Shown: one piece after another, positions 24,731 through 32,570 of the stretch
Position numbering within the stretch: the first letter of the stretch is position 1
How the letters are laid out: each line of letters opens with the position of its first letter
Assembly (NCBI GenBank): GCA_009774175.1
Contig: VSNG01000034.1
Span: forward strand, 1 to 32,571
Direction: 5' to 3'
DNA length: 32,571 bases
Source: Lachnospiraceae bacterium
GTDB taxonomy: Bacteria; Bacillota; Clostridia; Lachnospirales; Lachnospiraceae
Notes under the pieces: generated by a model
Seen by the model: the letters and a program-made list of their open reading frames with translations, nothing else
Databases searched by the model: none
Told to the model about the DNA's origin: nothing
Position numbers and translations under genes: made by a program

Positions 24731-24796
24731 CCGTAAGCTTCCGGAGCCGGTGGTGCAGGAGGCCTGGGAAGCTTACGGGCCGCTGTCTGTCAGCGG
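24731..24796. terminator. Tandem hairpins between convergent genes
   Basis: CCGTAAGCTTCC (24731-24742) pairs perfectly with GGAAGCTTACGG (24767-24778). CCGCTG (24780-24785) pairs perfectly with CAGCGG (24791-24796). They fill the gap between the hexosaminidase gene and the convergent DUF2461 gene. No T-run follows on either strand, so termination is probable but not proven. Confidence 0.55.
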
Positions 24797-24822
24797 ACAG
24801 AGAACGTCGAATAACGGTTCTG

Positions 24823-25506
24823 TTATCTTGCGGGCATCTGAAAGTCTGTAAGGGCTCGGTTCAGATAGTCGTTAAAAGGCTTCATGATGTGGAAAATATC
24901 AGCAGCCTTCGCAAGAAAGGCCTGCGCGTCGCCAAGCTCTTCATCCTTTAACGGATATTCCAGATACCAGCTCTTATATTTTAAAAATTCCGCCTGCGGG
25001 TGTTCTTTGTCGTATCCTGCGGGTACATTCTTCAGCGAAGCGCCCTGTACCGTGAAATATTTGGTAAAGGCCGGATCGTTGATTACTTTTTCCCATTCTG
25101 CTCCGTTTTGCGCAATGTAGTCCCGCACCATGGCCGTGGCGTCCTTAAACATGTCGGCGAACAGGCCGCCGCCCAGAAAGGACTGGTTTCCCGGCTTGAT
25201 CATCAGATAGTAACCGACGGGAACCGGCAGTTTTCCCATAGAGGAAATGTGGGCCCGAAAGGCCGGATTATAGGGAGACTTATCATGGCTGAACCGGGTG
25301 TCCCGCACCAGCTTAAAGGTAAGGCTTTTGGGATCGTTATGCAGGATGCTTGCGTCAAATTTGCCAATGCTGAAAATCAGGTTTTGTATCAGCGATTCAA
25401 ATGCTTCATTGGCCATTTTATATTCTGTTTTGTGGGCGTGATACCATTCGCGGTTGTTGTTTTCGCTCAAATCGGTCAGATACTTTAAAATCAGGGATAA
25501 ATCCAT
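24823..25506 (-). CDS. DUF2461 family protein
   Basis: 227 residues, matching the DUF2461/TIGR02453 family, whose biochemical role is unknown. Visible family blocks are LKYLTDLSENNNREWYHAHK at the N-terminus, FKLVRDTRFSHDKSPYNPAF, and the glycine-rich GYYLMIKPGNQSFLGGGLF. No signal peptide or membrane segment, so cytoplasmic. AAGGAGGAGGTATTAACAA precedes the start. It lies 17 bp downstream of the sigma-factor gene on the same strand and is almost certainly cotranscribed with it. Confidence 0.9.
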   Translation of the reverse strand: MDLSLILKYLTDLSENNNREWYHAHKTEYKMANEAFESLIQNLIFSIGKFDASILHNDPKSLTFKLVRDTRFSHDKSPYNPAFRAHISSMGKLPVPVGYYLMIKPGNQSFLGGGLFADMFKDATAMVRDYIAQNGAEWEKVINDPAFTKYFTVQGASLKNVPAGYDKEHPQAEFLKYKSWYLEYPLKDEELGDAQAFLAKAADIFHIMKPFNDYLNRALTDFQMPAR

Positions 25507-25523
25507 TTGTTAATACCTCCTCC

Positions 25524-26369
25524 TTATGCATTATGGACGACTGAAAAGGACGTGCCGTCTAAAAATTTTTGAATGAACGCCTTTAAGCTGGCCGGAGACT
25601 GGTAGGTTTTACAGAAAGAAAAATGCTGCGAAAGACCGTCGATATCCTCCATCGCTTCTTTTACCTGCGCCATTGTCTCAGCGGGGACGGCGGAGGTAAA
25701 ATCCAGCCTGTCAGGGCTGATTCGGTGGTTTTGGATGGCGTAATTAACCCGGTTTGCGCAACGGCATGTCCCCTGTCCGTACTCGCCGCAGTATTCTTTC
25801 AGAAAATCCGCCATTTTGCCCCGGATTCTGGATAATCGCTGGCGGTAGGCCTCGGGTGTGATGCCGAGGATATCTCCGGCGATCCGGCTGTCAACCTTGA
25901 ACATGGTGCCCAGAATAAAGATGCACCGGCTCTCGGCGTCAAGACATTGCAGCATCACATTGGTACAGGACATTTTCAGCTCCTCTGCCAGAATGGAGGC
26001 TTCCACATTTTGCGTCAGATCCGGCACATCGTCTGTTTTTGCATTTTGGATGTCGTTTCCATAGAATTCAAAGCTTAAGGGAAATTGGGCAAACATATGC
26101 TTTTTATAATTTTTCAAATGATTTGCGGCGATGCTGAATACCCAGGTGGAAAAGGCGCTGTCTCCTTTAAAGGAGGACAGATGGGTAATAATTTTCAGCA
26201 GAATATCCTGCGTCGCATCCTCCGCATCCGGGAAAGTGCCGAGCATTCTCAGGGAAAGGTTAAAGACCAGATCCTGCACGCTGAGTATGACGGTTTCCAG
26301 CGCATCCTTATCCCCGGCAACGGCCTGATCCACCAGTTTTTTCAGTTCTTCGTTCGTTTTCTTATCCAT
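25524..26369 (-). CDS. Sigma-70 family (ECF-like) RNA polymerase sigma factor with C-terminal extension
   Basis: 281 residues. Region 2 is clear: LETVILSVQDLVFNLSLRML, DAEDATQDILLKIITHL, FSTWVFSIAANHLKNY. Region 4 follows: LDAESRCIFILGTMFKVDSRI, then the helix-turn-helix GDILGITPEAYRQRLSRIRG. Beyond region 4 there are about 90 more residues. They start with a Cys-containing stretch (CGEYGQGTCRCANRVNYA) and are mostly helical. Plain ECF sigma factors end soon after region 4, so this tail is notable and may replace a separate anti-sigma factor, none of which is adjacent. The start at 26369 (MDKK) is preferred over 26387 because GGAGGAACGGAAGATA lies before it. First gene of a two-gene unit with DUF2461. 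Confidence 0.88.
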   Translation of the reverse strand: MDKKTNEELKKLVDQAVAGDKDALETVILSVQDLVFNLSLRMLGTFPDAEDATQDILLKIITHLSSFKGDSAFSTWVFSIAANHLKNYKKHMFAQFPLSFEFYGNDIQNAKTDDVPDLTQNVEASILAEELKMSCTNVMLQCLDAESRCIFILGTMFKVDSRIAGDILGITPEAYRQRLSRIRGKMADFLKEYCGEYGQGTCRCANRVNYAIQNHRISPDRLDFTSAVPAETMAQVKEAMEDIDGLSQHFSFCKTYQSPASLKAFIQKFLDGTSFSVVHNA

Positions 26370-26467
26370 TATCTTCCGTTCCTCCATTCCGAAGCGTTAA
26401 GTGCAGGAAACAATTCCATATACGCTTCTGTATTATTAGACAACATTCTTTTGGCTTTGTGACACAA

Positions 26468-26495
26468 AATATACCATAATTTTATGATACGGTAA
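26468..26495 (-). promoter_or_regulatory. Candidate promoter of the sigma-factor operon
   Basis: Minus strand: TTACCG (26495-26490), 16 bp, TATATT (26473-26468), with TG at the extended -10 position. The leader would be about 90 nt. Confidence 0.45.
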
Positions 26496-26643
26496 ATTGG
26501 CGGATGGAAAATTGCCGCTTTTTGGTTGCGAAAGCGTTGGGGTTGTTATACAGTAAAGGAAAGTGTTTTTGTAAGGGGAAGGCTAATATTCAGAAAATTT
26601 ATGAGTTTGAATCCGTGAAACCGAAAACAACAGGAGGGACGGA

Positions 26644-27627
26644 ATGGAAGCATATACGGATTTTGCAGGAGTCTATGATGAACTGATGGACGACACGCCC
26701 TATGAGGAATGGTGCGCATTTCTGATGGAAGTGTTTGAAAAATACGGAGTGGACGATATATCCAAAGGTGACAGACCGGGTAGAACTGACGATGGCGTCA
26801 TAAAGTCTGATGCTGACGGCGGGAATGAAGCGGACAGGGAAATTGGTGAAAGAGCCGAAAATCTCCGGCAGGAGCGCAATACAATTCTCGACCTTGGCTG
26901 CGGAACAGGCACCCTGACGGAACTGCTGGCCCGGAAAGGCTATGACATGATCGGCGTGGACAATGCGCAGGAGATGCTGCAGATTGCAATGGAGAAGCGA
27001 GAGCGTTCCGGCCTGCCCATCCTGTATCTTTTACAGGATATGCGGGAATTTGAGCTTTACGGGACAGTGGGGGCGGTGGTCAGCGTCTGTGACAGCTTAA
27101 ACTATCTCCTTGAAAAGGAGGATATCGTGCAGACCTTCCGCCTGGTCAACAATTATTTATATCCGCAGGGTATTTTTGTCTTTGATTTTAATACCGTGTA
27201 TAAGTACGCAACGGTCATTGGCGACGCCACCATCGCGGAAAACCGGGAGGATTGCAGCTTCATCTGGGAAAACTATTATCATGAGGAGCAGGAGATCAAT
27301 GAGTACGATCTGACGGTTTTTGTCAGCGAAGACAGGATGAGGCAGGGTATGGACGTGACGCGGGAAGAGGGAATGGAGCATGGTGCGGACGCGATGCGGA
27401 AAGACGGGGGTGAAACGGTGCAGGGCGGGCGGTTTCGACGGTTTCAGGAAGTGCATTACCAGAGAGGATTCTGTCTGGAACAGATGAAGGAGTTTCTCGC
27501 AGAAGCGGGGCTTGTGTTTGTGGAGGCGCAGGACGCGGATACCCACAAAAAAGTGCGGGCCGAGAGCGAGCGGATCTATGTGGTGGCGCGCAGGGGCGGG
27601 GAGATGAAGGCAAACCAGAAAGTATAA
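26644..27627 (+). CDS. Class I SAM-dependent methyltransferase with two polar insertions
   Basis: 327 residues. It begins MEAYTDFAGVYDELMDDTPY, the usual start of a clostridial methyltransferase family of about 250 residues. Motif I is TILDLGCGTGTLTELL (near residues 80-95). The acidic residue of motif II is in DMIGVDNAQEML. VVSVCDSLNYLLEKED and FDFNTVYKYATVIGD follow. Two stretches have no counterpart in the usual family: about 38-78 (charged, DRPGRTDDG...) before motif I, and about 229-260 (Met/Arg/Glu/Gly-rich). Both leave the frame open and avoid the core motifs, so the enzyme may still work. The substrate is unknown. ACAGGAGGGACGG precedes ATG 26644. hslO follows after 24 bp. Confidence 0.88.
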   Translation: MEAYTDFAGVYDELMDDTPYEEWCAFLMEVFEKYGVDDISKGDRPGRTDDGVIKSDADGGNEADREIGERAENLRQERNTILDLGCGTGTLTELLARKGYDMIGVDNAQEMLQIAMEKRERSGLPILYLLQDMREFELYGTVGAVVSVCDSLNYLLEKEDIVQTFRLVNNYLYPQGIFVFDFNTVYKYATVIGDATIAENREDCSFIWENYYHEEQEINEYDLTVFVSEDRMRQGMDVTREEGMEHGADAMRKDGGETVQGGRFRRFQEVHYQRGFCLEQMKEFLAEAGLVFVEAQDADTHKKVRAESERIYVVARRGGEMKANQKV

Positions 27628-27651
27628 GTAATTGCGAAAGGAACGAAACAT

Positions 27652-28557
27652 ATGAAAGATTACATGGTACGGGCCACGGCAGGCGACGCGCAGATACGCG
27701 CTTTTGCGGTGACGTCCAGAGAACTTGTGGAGACGGCAAGGGCGGCTCATAATACAAGCCCGGTGGTAACGGCGGCCCTGGGGCGGCTTATGACGGGCGC
27801 TCTCATGATGGGGGGAATGCTGAAAGGCGAAGAGGATATATTGACTTTGCGGATTCGCGGGGAAGGCCCGGTGCACGGCCTTACGGTGACGGCGGATGCG
27901 GCGGGTCATGTAAAGGGCTATGCGGATCAGCCTCAGGCCATGATGCCGCCAAACAGCGCGGGAAAGCTGGATGTGGGAGGCGTAATCGGCGCGGGTGTTT
28001 TGCAGGTCATGAAGGACATGGGATTGAAGGAGCCTTATGCTTCCACTGTGGACTTGCAGACGGGAGAGATCGGAGACGATCTGACTTACTATTTTGCAGC
28101 CTCCGAGCAGGTGCCTTCCGTTGTGGCGCTGGGCGTTTTGATGAACAGGGACAATACGGTGCGGCAGGCGGGCGGCTTTATTGTGCAGTTGATGCCGTTT
28201 ACGCCGGATGAGATGGTAGATCGTCTGGAAAAGAAGCTTTCCGGGCTTTCCTCTGTGACGGCCATGCTGGAAACAGGCAGTACGCCGGAAGAAATACTGG
28301 AGCTTGTGCTGGGTGAGTTTGGTGTGGAGATTACGGACAGGACTCCCGTAGCTTTTTCCTGTAATTGTAACAGGGAGCGGGTGGAAAAGGTGCTTTTAAG
28401 TCTTGGAAAAAAGGAATTGCAGGAGCTGGCGGAGGAAGGGAAAGAGGTGGAGATGCATTGTCATTTCTGCAACAAAAGGTATACTTTTTCTGTGGAGGAG
28501 GTGGAAGAGCTTATGAAAGCGTCTGATACCGCCGATTCTTCAAAAACGAAAAGTTAA
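27652..28557 (+). CDS. hslO: Hsp33 redox-regulated chaperone
   Basis: 301 residues. Hsp33 is a cytoplasmic holdase switched on by oxidation, which releases zinc from four conserved cysteines. These are present as C237-x-C239 (FSCNCNRERV) and C270-x2-C273 (CHFCNKRY). The N-terminal domain shows the family's GRLMTGALMMGGMLKGEED, GEGPVHGLTVTADAAGHVKG and GVLQVMKDMGLKEPY blocks. Length is normal. AAAGGAACGAAACAT precedes ATG 27652. It is the second gene after the methyltransferase and is followed by about 500 bp without a gene. Confidence 0.97.
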   Translation: MKDYMVRATAGDAQIRAFAVTSRELVETARAAHNTSPVVTAALGRLMTGALMMGGMLKGEEDILTLRIRGEGPVHGLTVTADAAGHVKGYADQPQAMMPPNSAGKLDVGGVIGAGVLQVMKDMGLKEPYASTVDLQTGEIGDDLTYYFAASEQVPSVVALGVLMNRDNTVRQAGGFIVQLMPFTPDEMVDRLEKKLSGLSSVTAMLETGSTPEEILELVLGEFGVEITDRTPVAFSCNCNRERVEKVLLSLGKKELQELAEEGKEVEMHCHFCNKRYTFSVEEVEELMKASDTADSSKTKS

Positions 28558-29057
28558 AACAAAGTTTAATGTTTTAAATAAAAACAAAGAAAAGACGTAT
28601 TATCGGACTTGCTTCGGTAGCGGATTTTAAGGGATTGTTTAAAAAGAAACAGCTGCAATTACAACCTGTATCTGGATAAAGCACTGATAAACAGGGAAGA
28701 ATATTGATGCGTGTGGAAAGCGAAGAAAGCGGGAAGAAAAGTCGCGGAATGATTTAAATAGCGGGTGGTCTTGAAATAAAAATGAAAAGAAAACAGACAA
28801 GGTTGAAAATCCGCACACGGAGCAGAGAAAAGAGTTTCACTGACAAACCATATGTTACGCCAATTTCATGACACGAACGTCAATATTTTACGCCCGGGAA
28901 TGAACGGCAAAAAGTAAAACAAGATTTAACACAAAATCAAGATCGGTATTTCGTTTTTTTGGAAAAAGGTGTTTGATGGAAAACCATGGGTATCGGAGGC
29001 TTAAAGACAGATATAAAAAACGGGAAATGACAGTGGAAAGAGAGGCGGAAGCAGAAT
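28558..29057 (+). other. 500-bp purine-rich stretch without a gene
   Basis: No open frame here has a ribosome-binding site plus recognisable protein sequence, and no tRNA or good terminator is seen. The plus strand is rich in A and G (for example around 28695-28745 and 28780-28805). An imperfect direct repeat of about 20 bp is present: AAAGTTAAAACAAAGTTTAA near 28550-28568 and AAAGTAAAACAAGATTTAA at 28911-28929. It could be a decayed gene, a small RNA locus, or the long leader of nadE. Nothing decides between these. Confidence 0.5.
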
Positions 29058-30965
29058 ATGAAAAACGGGTTTGTAAAAGTGGCGTCAGTGACGCCGAAAA
29101 TTAAAGTGGCAGATCCCGGCTATAACGCGAAGGAGATTTGCAGGCATATTGAGGAAGCGGCCGAGAGGGGCGCCAAAGTCATAGTTTTTCCGGAGCTGTC
29201 CCTTACCGGTTATACCTGTGGCGATCTGTTTTTACAGGAGCTTTTGCTGACGCAGGCGCTTGCGGCGCTTTCAGAGGTGACGTCGGCCACGGAAGGGACT
29301 GACGCGCTTGTTTTTGTGGGACTTCCCATTATTAAAGAACATAAGTTATATAATGTGGCGGCTGTATTACAGGACGGAGAAGTGCTGGCTTTTATTCCGA
29401 AAAGGCACATTCCTTTCTATGCGGAGTTTTATGAGACAAGGTATTTTGTGCCGGGCAATCTTGTGCCGGAACCTTTTCTATATGAAGATAAGGAGATTCC
29501 TTTCGGAACCGATATTCTCTTTCAGGTGGATGGAGTGCAGGGAATGACGGTGGGCTGTGAGATCTGCGAGGATATTTGGGTGCCCGAAACGCCGGGAACG
29601 GCGCATACGCTGGCCGGAGCCACAGTGATTGTGAATCTTTCCGCCTCCAACGAGACGGCAGGAAAGGACGTTTACCGGGAGATGCTGGTAAAATCAGCCA
29701 GCGCCAGACAAATTTGCGCTTATATTTTCAGCTCCGCAGGGGATGGGGAATCCACGCAGGATCTGGTATTCGGCGGACACAATATCATTGCGGAAAACGG
29801 AACGGTTCTGGCGCAGGCCAAACGTTTTACCACGGGAACCGTTTATGCGGATATTGACATTCACAGACTTTGCCATGAGCGGCGCAGAATGAGCACTTAC
29901 ACGGAGAAAGCCAGAGAGCATCGGGTGCTGCCTGTTCATATGGAACAGGAGGAAACTATTGTGGAGCGGCGTTTTTCGGCAAGGCCCTTTGTGCCGGATC
30001 AGACCGGGGAGCGGGAAAAGCGGTGTGAGGAAATTCTGTCCATTCAGGCTTACGGTTTGAAAAAGCGGTTTGAGCATACGGGATGCCAGTCGGCTGTGAT
30101 CGGGATTTCCGGCGGACTGGATTCCACACTGGCGCTTCTGGTGACGGTGAGGGCGTTCGATCTTCTGGGGCTTGAAAGAGATAAAATAACGTGTGTCACG
30201 ATGCCCTGCTTCGGCACCAGCGACAGAACCTACGACAATGCCTGCAAGCTGGCCGGCCGGCTCAGGACTACGCTGCGGGAAGTGGATATCAGGGAAGCGG
30301 TGAACATACATTTCAGAGATATCGGGCAGGACGAAAATTGTCATGATGTGACGTATGAAAACGGACAGGCAAGGGAGCGGACGCAGGTGCTGATGGACAT
30401 TGCGAACCGAACGGGCGGCCTGGTGATCGGTACGGGAGATATGTCGGAGCTGGCTCTTGGCTGGGCGACCTATAATGGGGACCATATGTCCATGTACGGC
30501 GTGAACGCAGGCGTACCAAAGACGCTGGTGAGCCATCTGGTGCGTTATTATGCGGATACCTGCGCGGACGATACGCTTAGAGAGCTTTTGATGGACGTGC
30601 TGGATACGCCGGTAAGCCCGGAGCTTCTGCCCCCTGTGGACGGGGTGATTGCCCAGAAGACGGAGGATTTGGTGGGGCCCTACGAACTGCATGATTTCTT
30701 TTTGTATTATGCGCTTCGCTGCGGATTTACGCCGGCAAAGGTGTACAGGGTGGCCTGTATGGCCTTTGTGGGAATTTATGACAATGTTGTCATTTTGAAG
30801 TGGCTGAAAATATTTTATAAACGGTTCTTCGCCCATCAGTTCAAAAGATCCTGTCTGCCGGACGGCCCCAAGGTGGGCAGCGTGGCGCTTTCCCCCCGGG
30901 GCGACCTGCGCATGCCCTCGGACGCCTGCGCAAAAATCTGGCTGGAGGAGCTGGAGGAACTGTAG
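29058..30965 (+). CDS. nadE: NAD+ synthase, glutamine-hydrolysing
   Basis: 635 residues, the two-domain form. The N-terminal nitrilase-like glutaminase (about 1-280) has the Glu in VFPELSLTGYTCGDLF, the Lys in FIPKRHIPFYAEFYETRYF and the nucleophile C170 in GCEICEDIWVPE. The synthetase domain follows, with the PP-loop SGGLDS at residues 351-356 and GTGDMSELALGWATYNGDHM. It amidates nicotinate adenine dinucleotide to NAD+ using glutamine and ATP. GAGGCGGAAGCAGAAT precedes ATG 29058. It ends one base before the convergent gene's stop, with no terminator between, so the two transcripts probably overlap. Confidence 0.96.
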   Translation: MKNGFVKVASVTPKIKVADPGYNAKEICRHIEEAAERGAKVIVFPELSLTGYTCGDLFLQELLLTQALAALSEVTSATEGTDALVFVGLPIIKEHKLYNVAAVLQDGEVLAFIPKRHIPFYAEFYETRYFVPGNLVPEPFLYEDKEIPFGTDILFQVDGVQGMTVGCEICEDIWVPETPGTAHTLAGATVIVNLSASNETAGKDVYREMLVKSASARQICAYIFSSAGDGESTQDLVFGGHNIIAENGTVLAQAKRFTTGTVYADIDIHRLCHERRRMSTYTEKAREHRVLPVHMEQEETIVERRFSARPFVPDQTGEREKRCEEILSIQAYGLKKRFEHTGCQSAVIGISGGLDSTLALLVTVRAFDLLGLERDKITCVTMPCFGTSDRTYDNACKLAGRLRTTLREVDIREAVNIHFRDIGQDENCHDVTYENGQARERTQVLMDIANRTGGLVIGTGDMSELALGWATYNGDHMSMYGVNAGVPKTLVSHLVRYYADTCADDTLRELLMDVLDTPVSPELLPPVDGVIAQKTEDLVGPYELHDFFLYYALRCGFTPAKVYRVACMAFVGIYDNVVILKWLKIFYKRFFAHQFKRSCLPDGPKVGSVALSPRGDLRMPSDACAKIWLEELEEL

Positions 30966-30966
30966 A

Positions 30967-32334
30967 TTATTCCCCGGTAATTTCCCGGTATTCTTCCGTC
31001 CCCACGTCGCCCCAGGCCTTCTTCCCGGAGCTTACCACCCGCCCGGAGCCGCGCTCCACGGCAAACATGTCCATGATCGCCTCCTCTGAGCCTTCTGTCG
31101 AACGGTACAGAACAAAGAGTTCGCATCGGTCGTTTTTGGAGGGGCGGTCATATACCAGCCGGTAGTGGTAGAGCTGGCCGGATTCTTCGTCGGTTTTGTT
31201 TCCCAGATCAATATAGAGATTTCCCTTGGCGTTATAGCAGACTTCAAAGGAGTAGCCTTCCGCGGCAAGAAACGCGTCATATACGGCTCTGGCGGCGTCG
31301 ATTTGCGGGTCTGTCTGCGTGCCGTCGTTTCCTTCGCCAGCCGAGGCCGTGTTATCGGCGTTGTCACTTTCAGCGTGGGAGGTCGTGTCTGAGGCGTCGC
31401 TCTTATGACTGCCGTTCTGGCGGGCTCTTTTGTCAAATTCCCGCTGACAGGCGGTTCGCACGCGGGCCTCCAGCCCGGCGAGATCGTTCTGGGCGTCAGG
31501 GAAGCTGACATTTTCCAGCCAGGCATCGTCGCCCTCTCCGAAGGTAAAGAAAATGTTTCCGAAGTGTTCCTCGTAAACGCTTGTCCCGCTGTCTACGGCC
31601 GCCATGGCCATAGCGTAGCCGCACAGTGTGGAGATATCCGTTGCCAGAGGCTCGATATCGTCGTAGCCCTCGCCTTTCAGGCAAAGAAACGTGTAAGAGT
31701 CCGCACCTGCTTCAATCATGCTGCAGGGCCTGTCCATGTCAAGCATTTCGTATCCTTCCAGCAAATAGCTTACAGTCATCTGTTCCACATAATCGTCGGT
31801 AAAAACAACGTCCCGCAGTCTGACAGTTATGGTCAACTCGGTATGATTCGGTTCGTAAATTCTGCCGTTTCCGTTTTCCATGAAAAAGGTTCGGTCATAT
31901 TTTTCCGACAGATAGTCCAGCTTGTCTTCGTCTGTCACTACGGTCTGCTTTCTGAAAAAGAGAGCTATGGGGCGATAGTACATGCTGTTTTCGTATTCTT
32001 TCCTTACAACAAGAAGATGTCTGGTAAGCGGCCGCTCATCATCCGCAAGCAGCAGAATGACAATGCAGATGAAAAAGGAACCCAGTCCGCAGACCAGCAC
32101 GGTAAACAGAGTCACGACGCCTTTTATGGCGTCCCCCGCGTATTCGTTTTTCCATAAAAGGGCAATCAGAATGGAAATGCCAAGAAGGGGCGTCAGAAGG
32201 AAGGTAATCATTTGTCCCAGAATGACAGCCCAGGTGCGAAAGGAAAGCTCCGTGAACGGAAGAAGCGCCGCAAGCGCGATGTACATTACAGAAACGCCGG
32301 CCGATGCAAGCGTCATTCTCTTTAGAATCTTCAT
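30967..32334 (-). CDS. Membrane protein with large hydrophilic domain, function unknown
   Basis: 455 residues. Three N-terminal hydrophobic helices (about 8-28, 34-58, 70-96) are followed by a long soluble part with mixed alpha/beta character. A strongly polar, low-complexity segment near 310-355 (Asn, Asp, Ser, Thr, Ala; e.g. HKSDASDTTSHAESDNADN) separates a middle domain from a C-terminal beta-rich domain (YSFEVCYNAKGNLYIDLGN, YHYRLVYDRP). No family is recognised. AAAGGAGGATATC directly before ATG 32334 decides the start over an in-frame ATG at 32385. A good minus-strand promoter lies at 32417-32445. Confidence 0.8.
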   Translation of the reverse strand: MKILKRMTLASAGVSVMYIALAALLPFTELSFRTWAVILGQMITFLLTPLLGISILIALLWKNEYAGDAIKGVVTLFTVLVCGLGSFFICIVILLLADDERPLTRHLLVVRKEYENSMYYRPIALFFRKQTVVTDEDKLDYLSEKYDRTFFMENGNGRIYEPNHTELTITVRLRDVVFTDDYVEQMTVSYLLEGYEMLDMDRPCSMIEAGADSYTFLCLKGEGYDDIEPLATDISTLCGYAMAMAAVDSGTSVYEEHFGNIFFTFGEGDDAWLENVSFPDAQNDLAGLEARVRTACQREFDKRARQNGSHKSDASDTTSHAESDNADNTASAGEGNDGTQTDPQIDAARAVYDAFLAAEGYSFEVCYNAKGNLYIDLGNKTDEESGQLYHYRLVYDRPSKNDRCELFVLYRSTEGSEEAIMDMFAVERGSGRVVSSGKKAWGDVGTEEYREITGE

Positions 32335-32416
32335 GATATCCTCCTTTGGAGCGTTTCTCCGGCTGCACAACAGTCTTACCGACAATCATAACAGGCTTGG
32401 CGGTAATCATGATGTA

Positions 32417-32445
32417 ATCATAGAATTTTTTTTTCGGAATGTAAA
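32417..32445 (-). promoter_or_regulatory. Promoter of the unknown membrane protein gene
   Basis: Minus strand: TTTACA (32445-32440), 17 bp containing a run of nine A, TATGAT (32422-32417). Transcription from near 32410 would give a leader of about 75 nt. Confidence 0.65.
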
Positions 32446-32461
32446 GGGCAGCTGCATTTTT

Positions 32462-32502
32462 TACGGCCGGTATCCAACGGGGAAACCGGCCGTATTTTAT
32501 TT
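32462..32502 (+). terminator. Strong rightward terminator with no visible sense gene
   Basis: TACGGCCGGT (32462-32471) pairs perfectly with ACCGGCCGTA (32485-32494), followed by TTTTATTTTAT. The T-run is on the plus strand only, yet the nearest gene to the left is on the minus strand. It may end an unseen plus-strand RNA or block antisense transcription. Confidence 0.75.
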
Positions 32503-32505
32503 TAT

Positions 32506-32570
32506 GGGTCGAATAGACCCTGTTGAGTGCATTGGAGTTTCTCAACAGAGAAACGGAAATGTGCTCAACG
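32506..32570. repeat. Long near-symmetric stem-loop at the right edge
   Basis: A short hairpin GGGTC-GAATA-GACCC (32506-32520) is followed by a 50-nt stem-loop. Its outer stem of 12 bp, two of them G-T wobbles, joins 32522-32533 to 32558-32569. A symmetric GGA/GGA internal loop follows (32534-32536 and 32555-32557). The inner stem GTTTCTC/GAGAAAC (32537-32543 with 32548-32554) is perfect, with an AACA loop. GTTGAG can instead pair with CTCAAC at 32541-32546, which excludes the long form. It could be a palindromic repeat element, a transposon end or a structured RNA; the window ends one base later. Confidence 0.6.

Noticed and set aside
28782..28871. 29-codon basic open frame in the hslO-nadE gap
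   Set aside because: No ribosome-binding site and no recognisable sequence; expected by chance in A/G-rich DNA.
28976..29104. 42-codon frame overlapping the nadE start in another frame (possible leader peptide)
   Set aside because: Only a weak AAGGTG precedes it. The residue pattern follows from the purine-rich DNA, and no attenuator is present.
29694..30836. Open frame of 380 codons opposite nadE
   Set aside because: It is antisense to the catalytic core of NadE and rich in His/Arg/Gln typical of shadow frames. No start signal.
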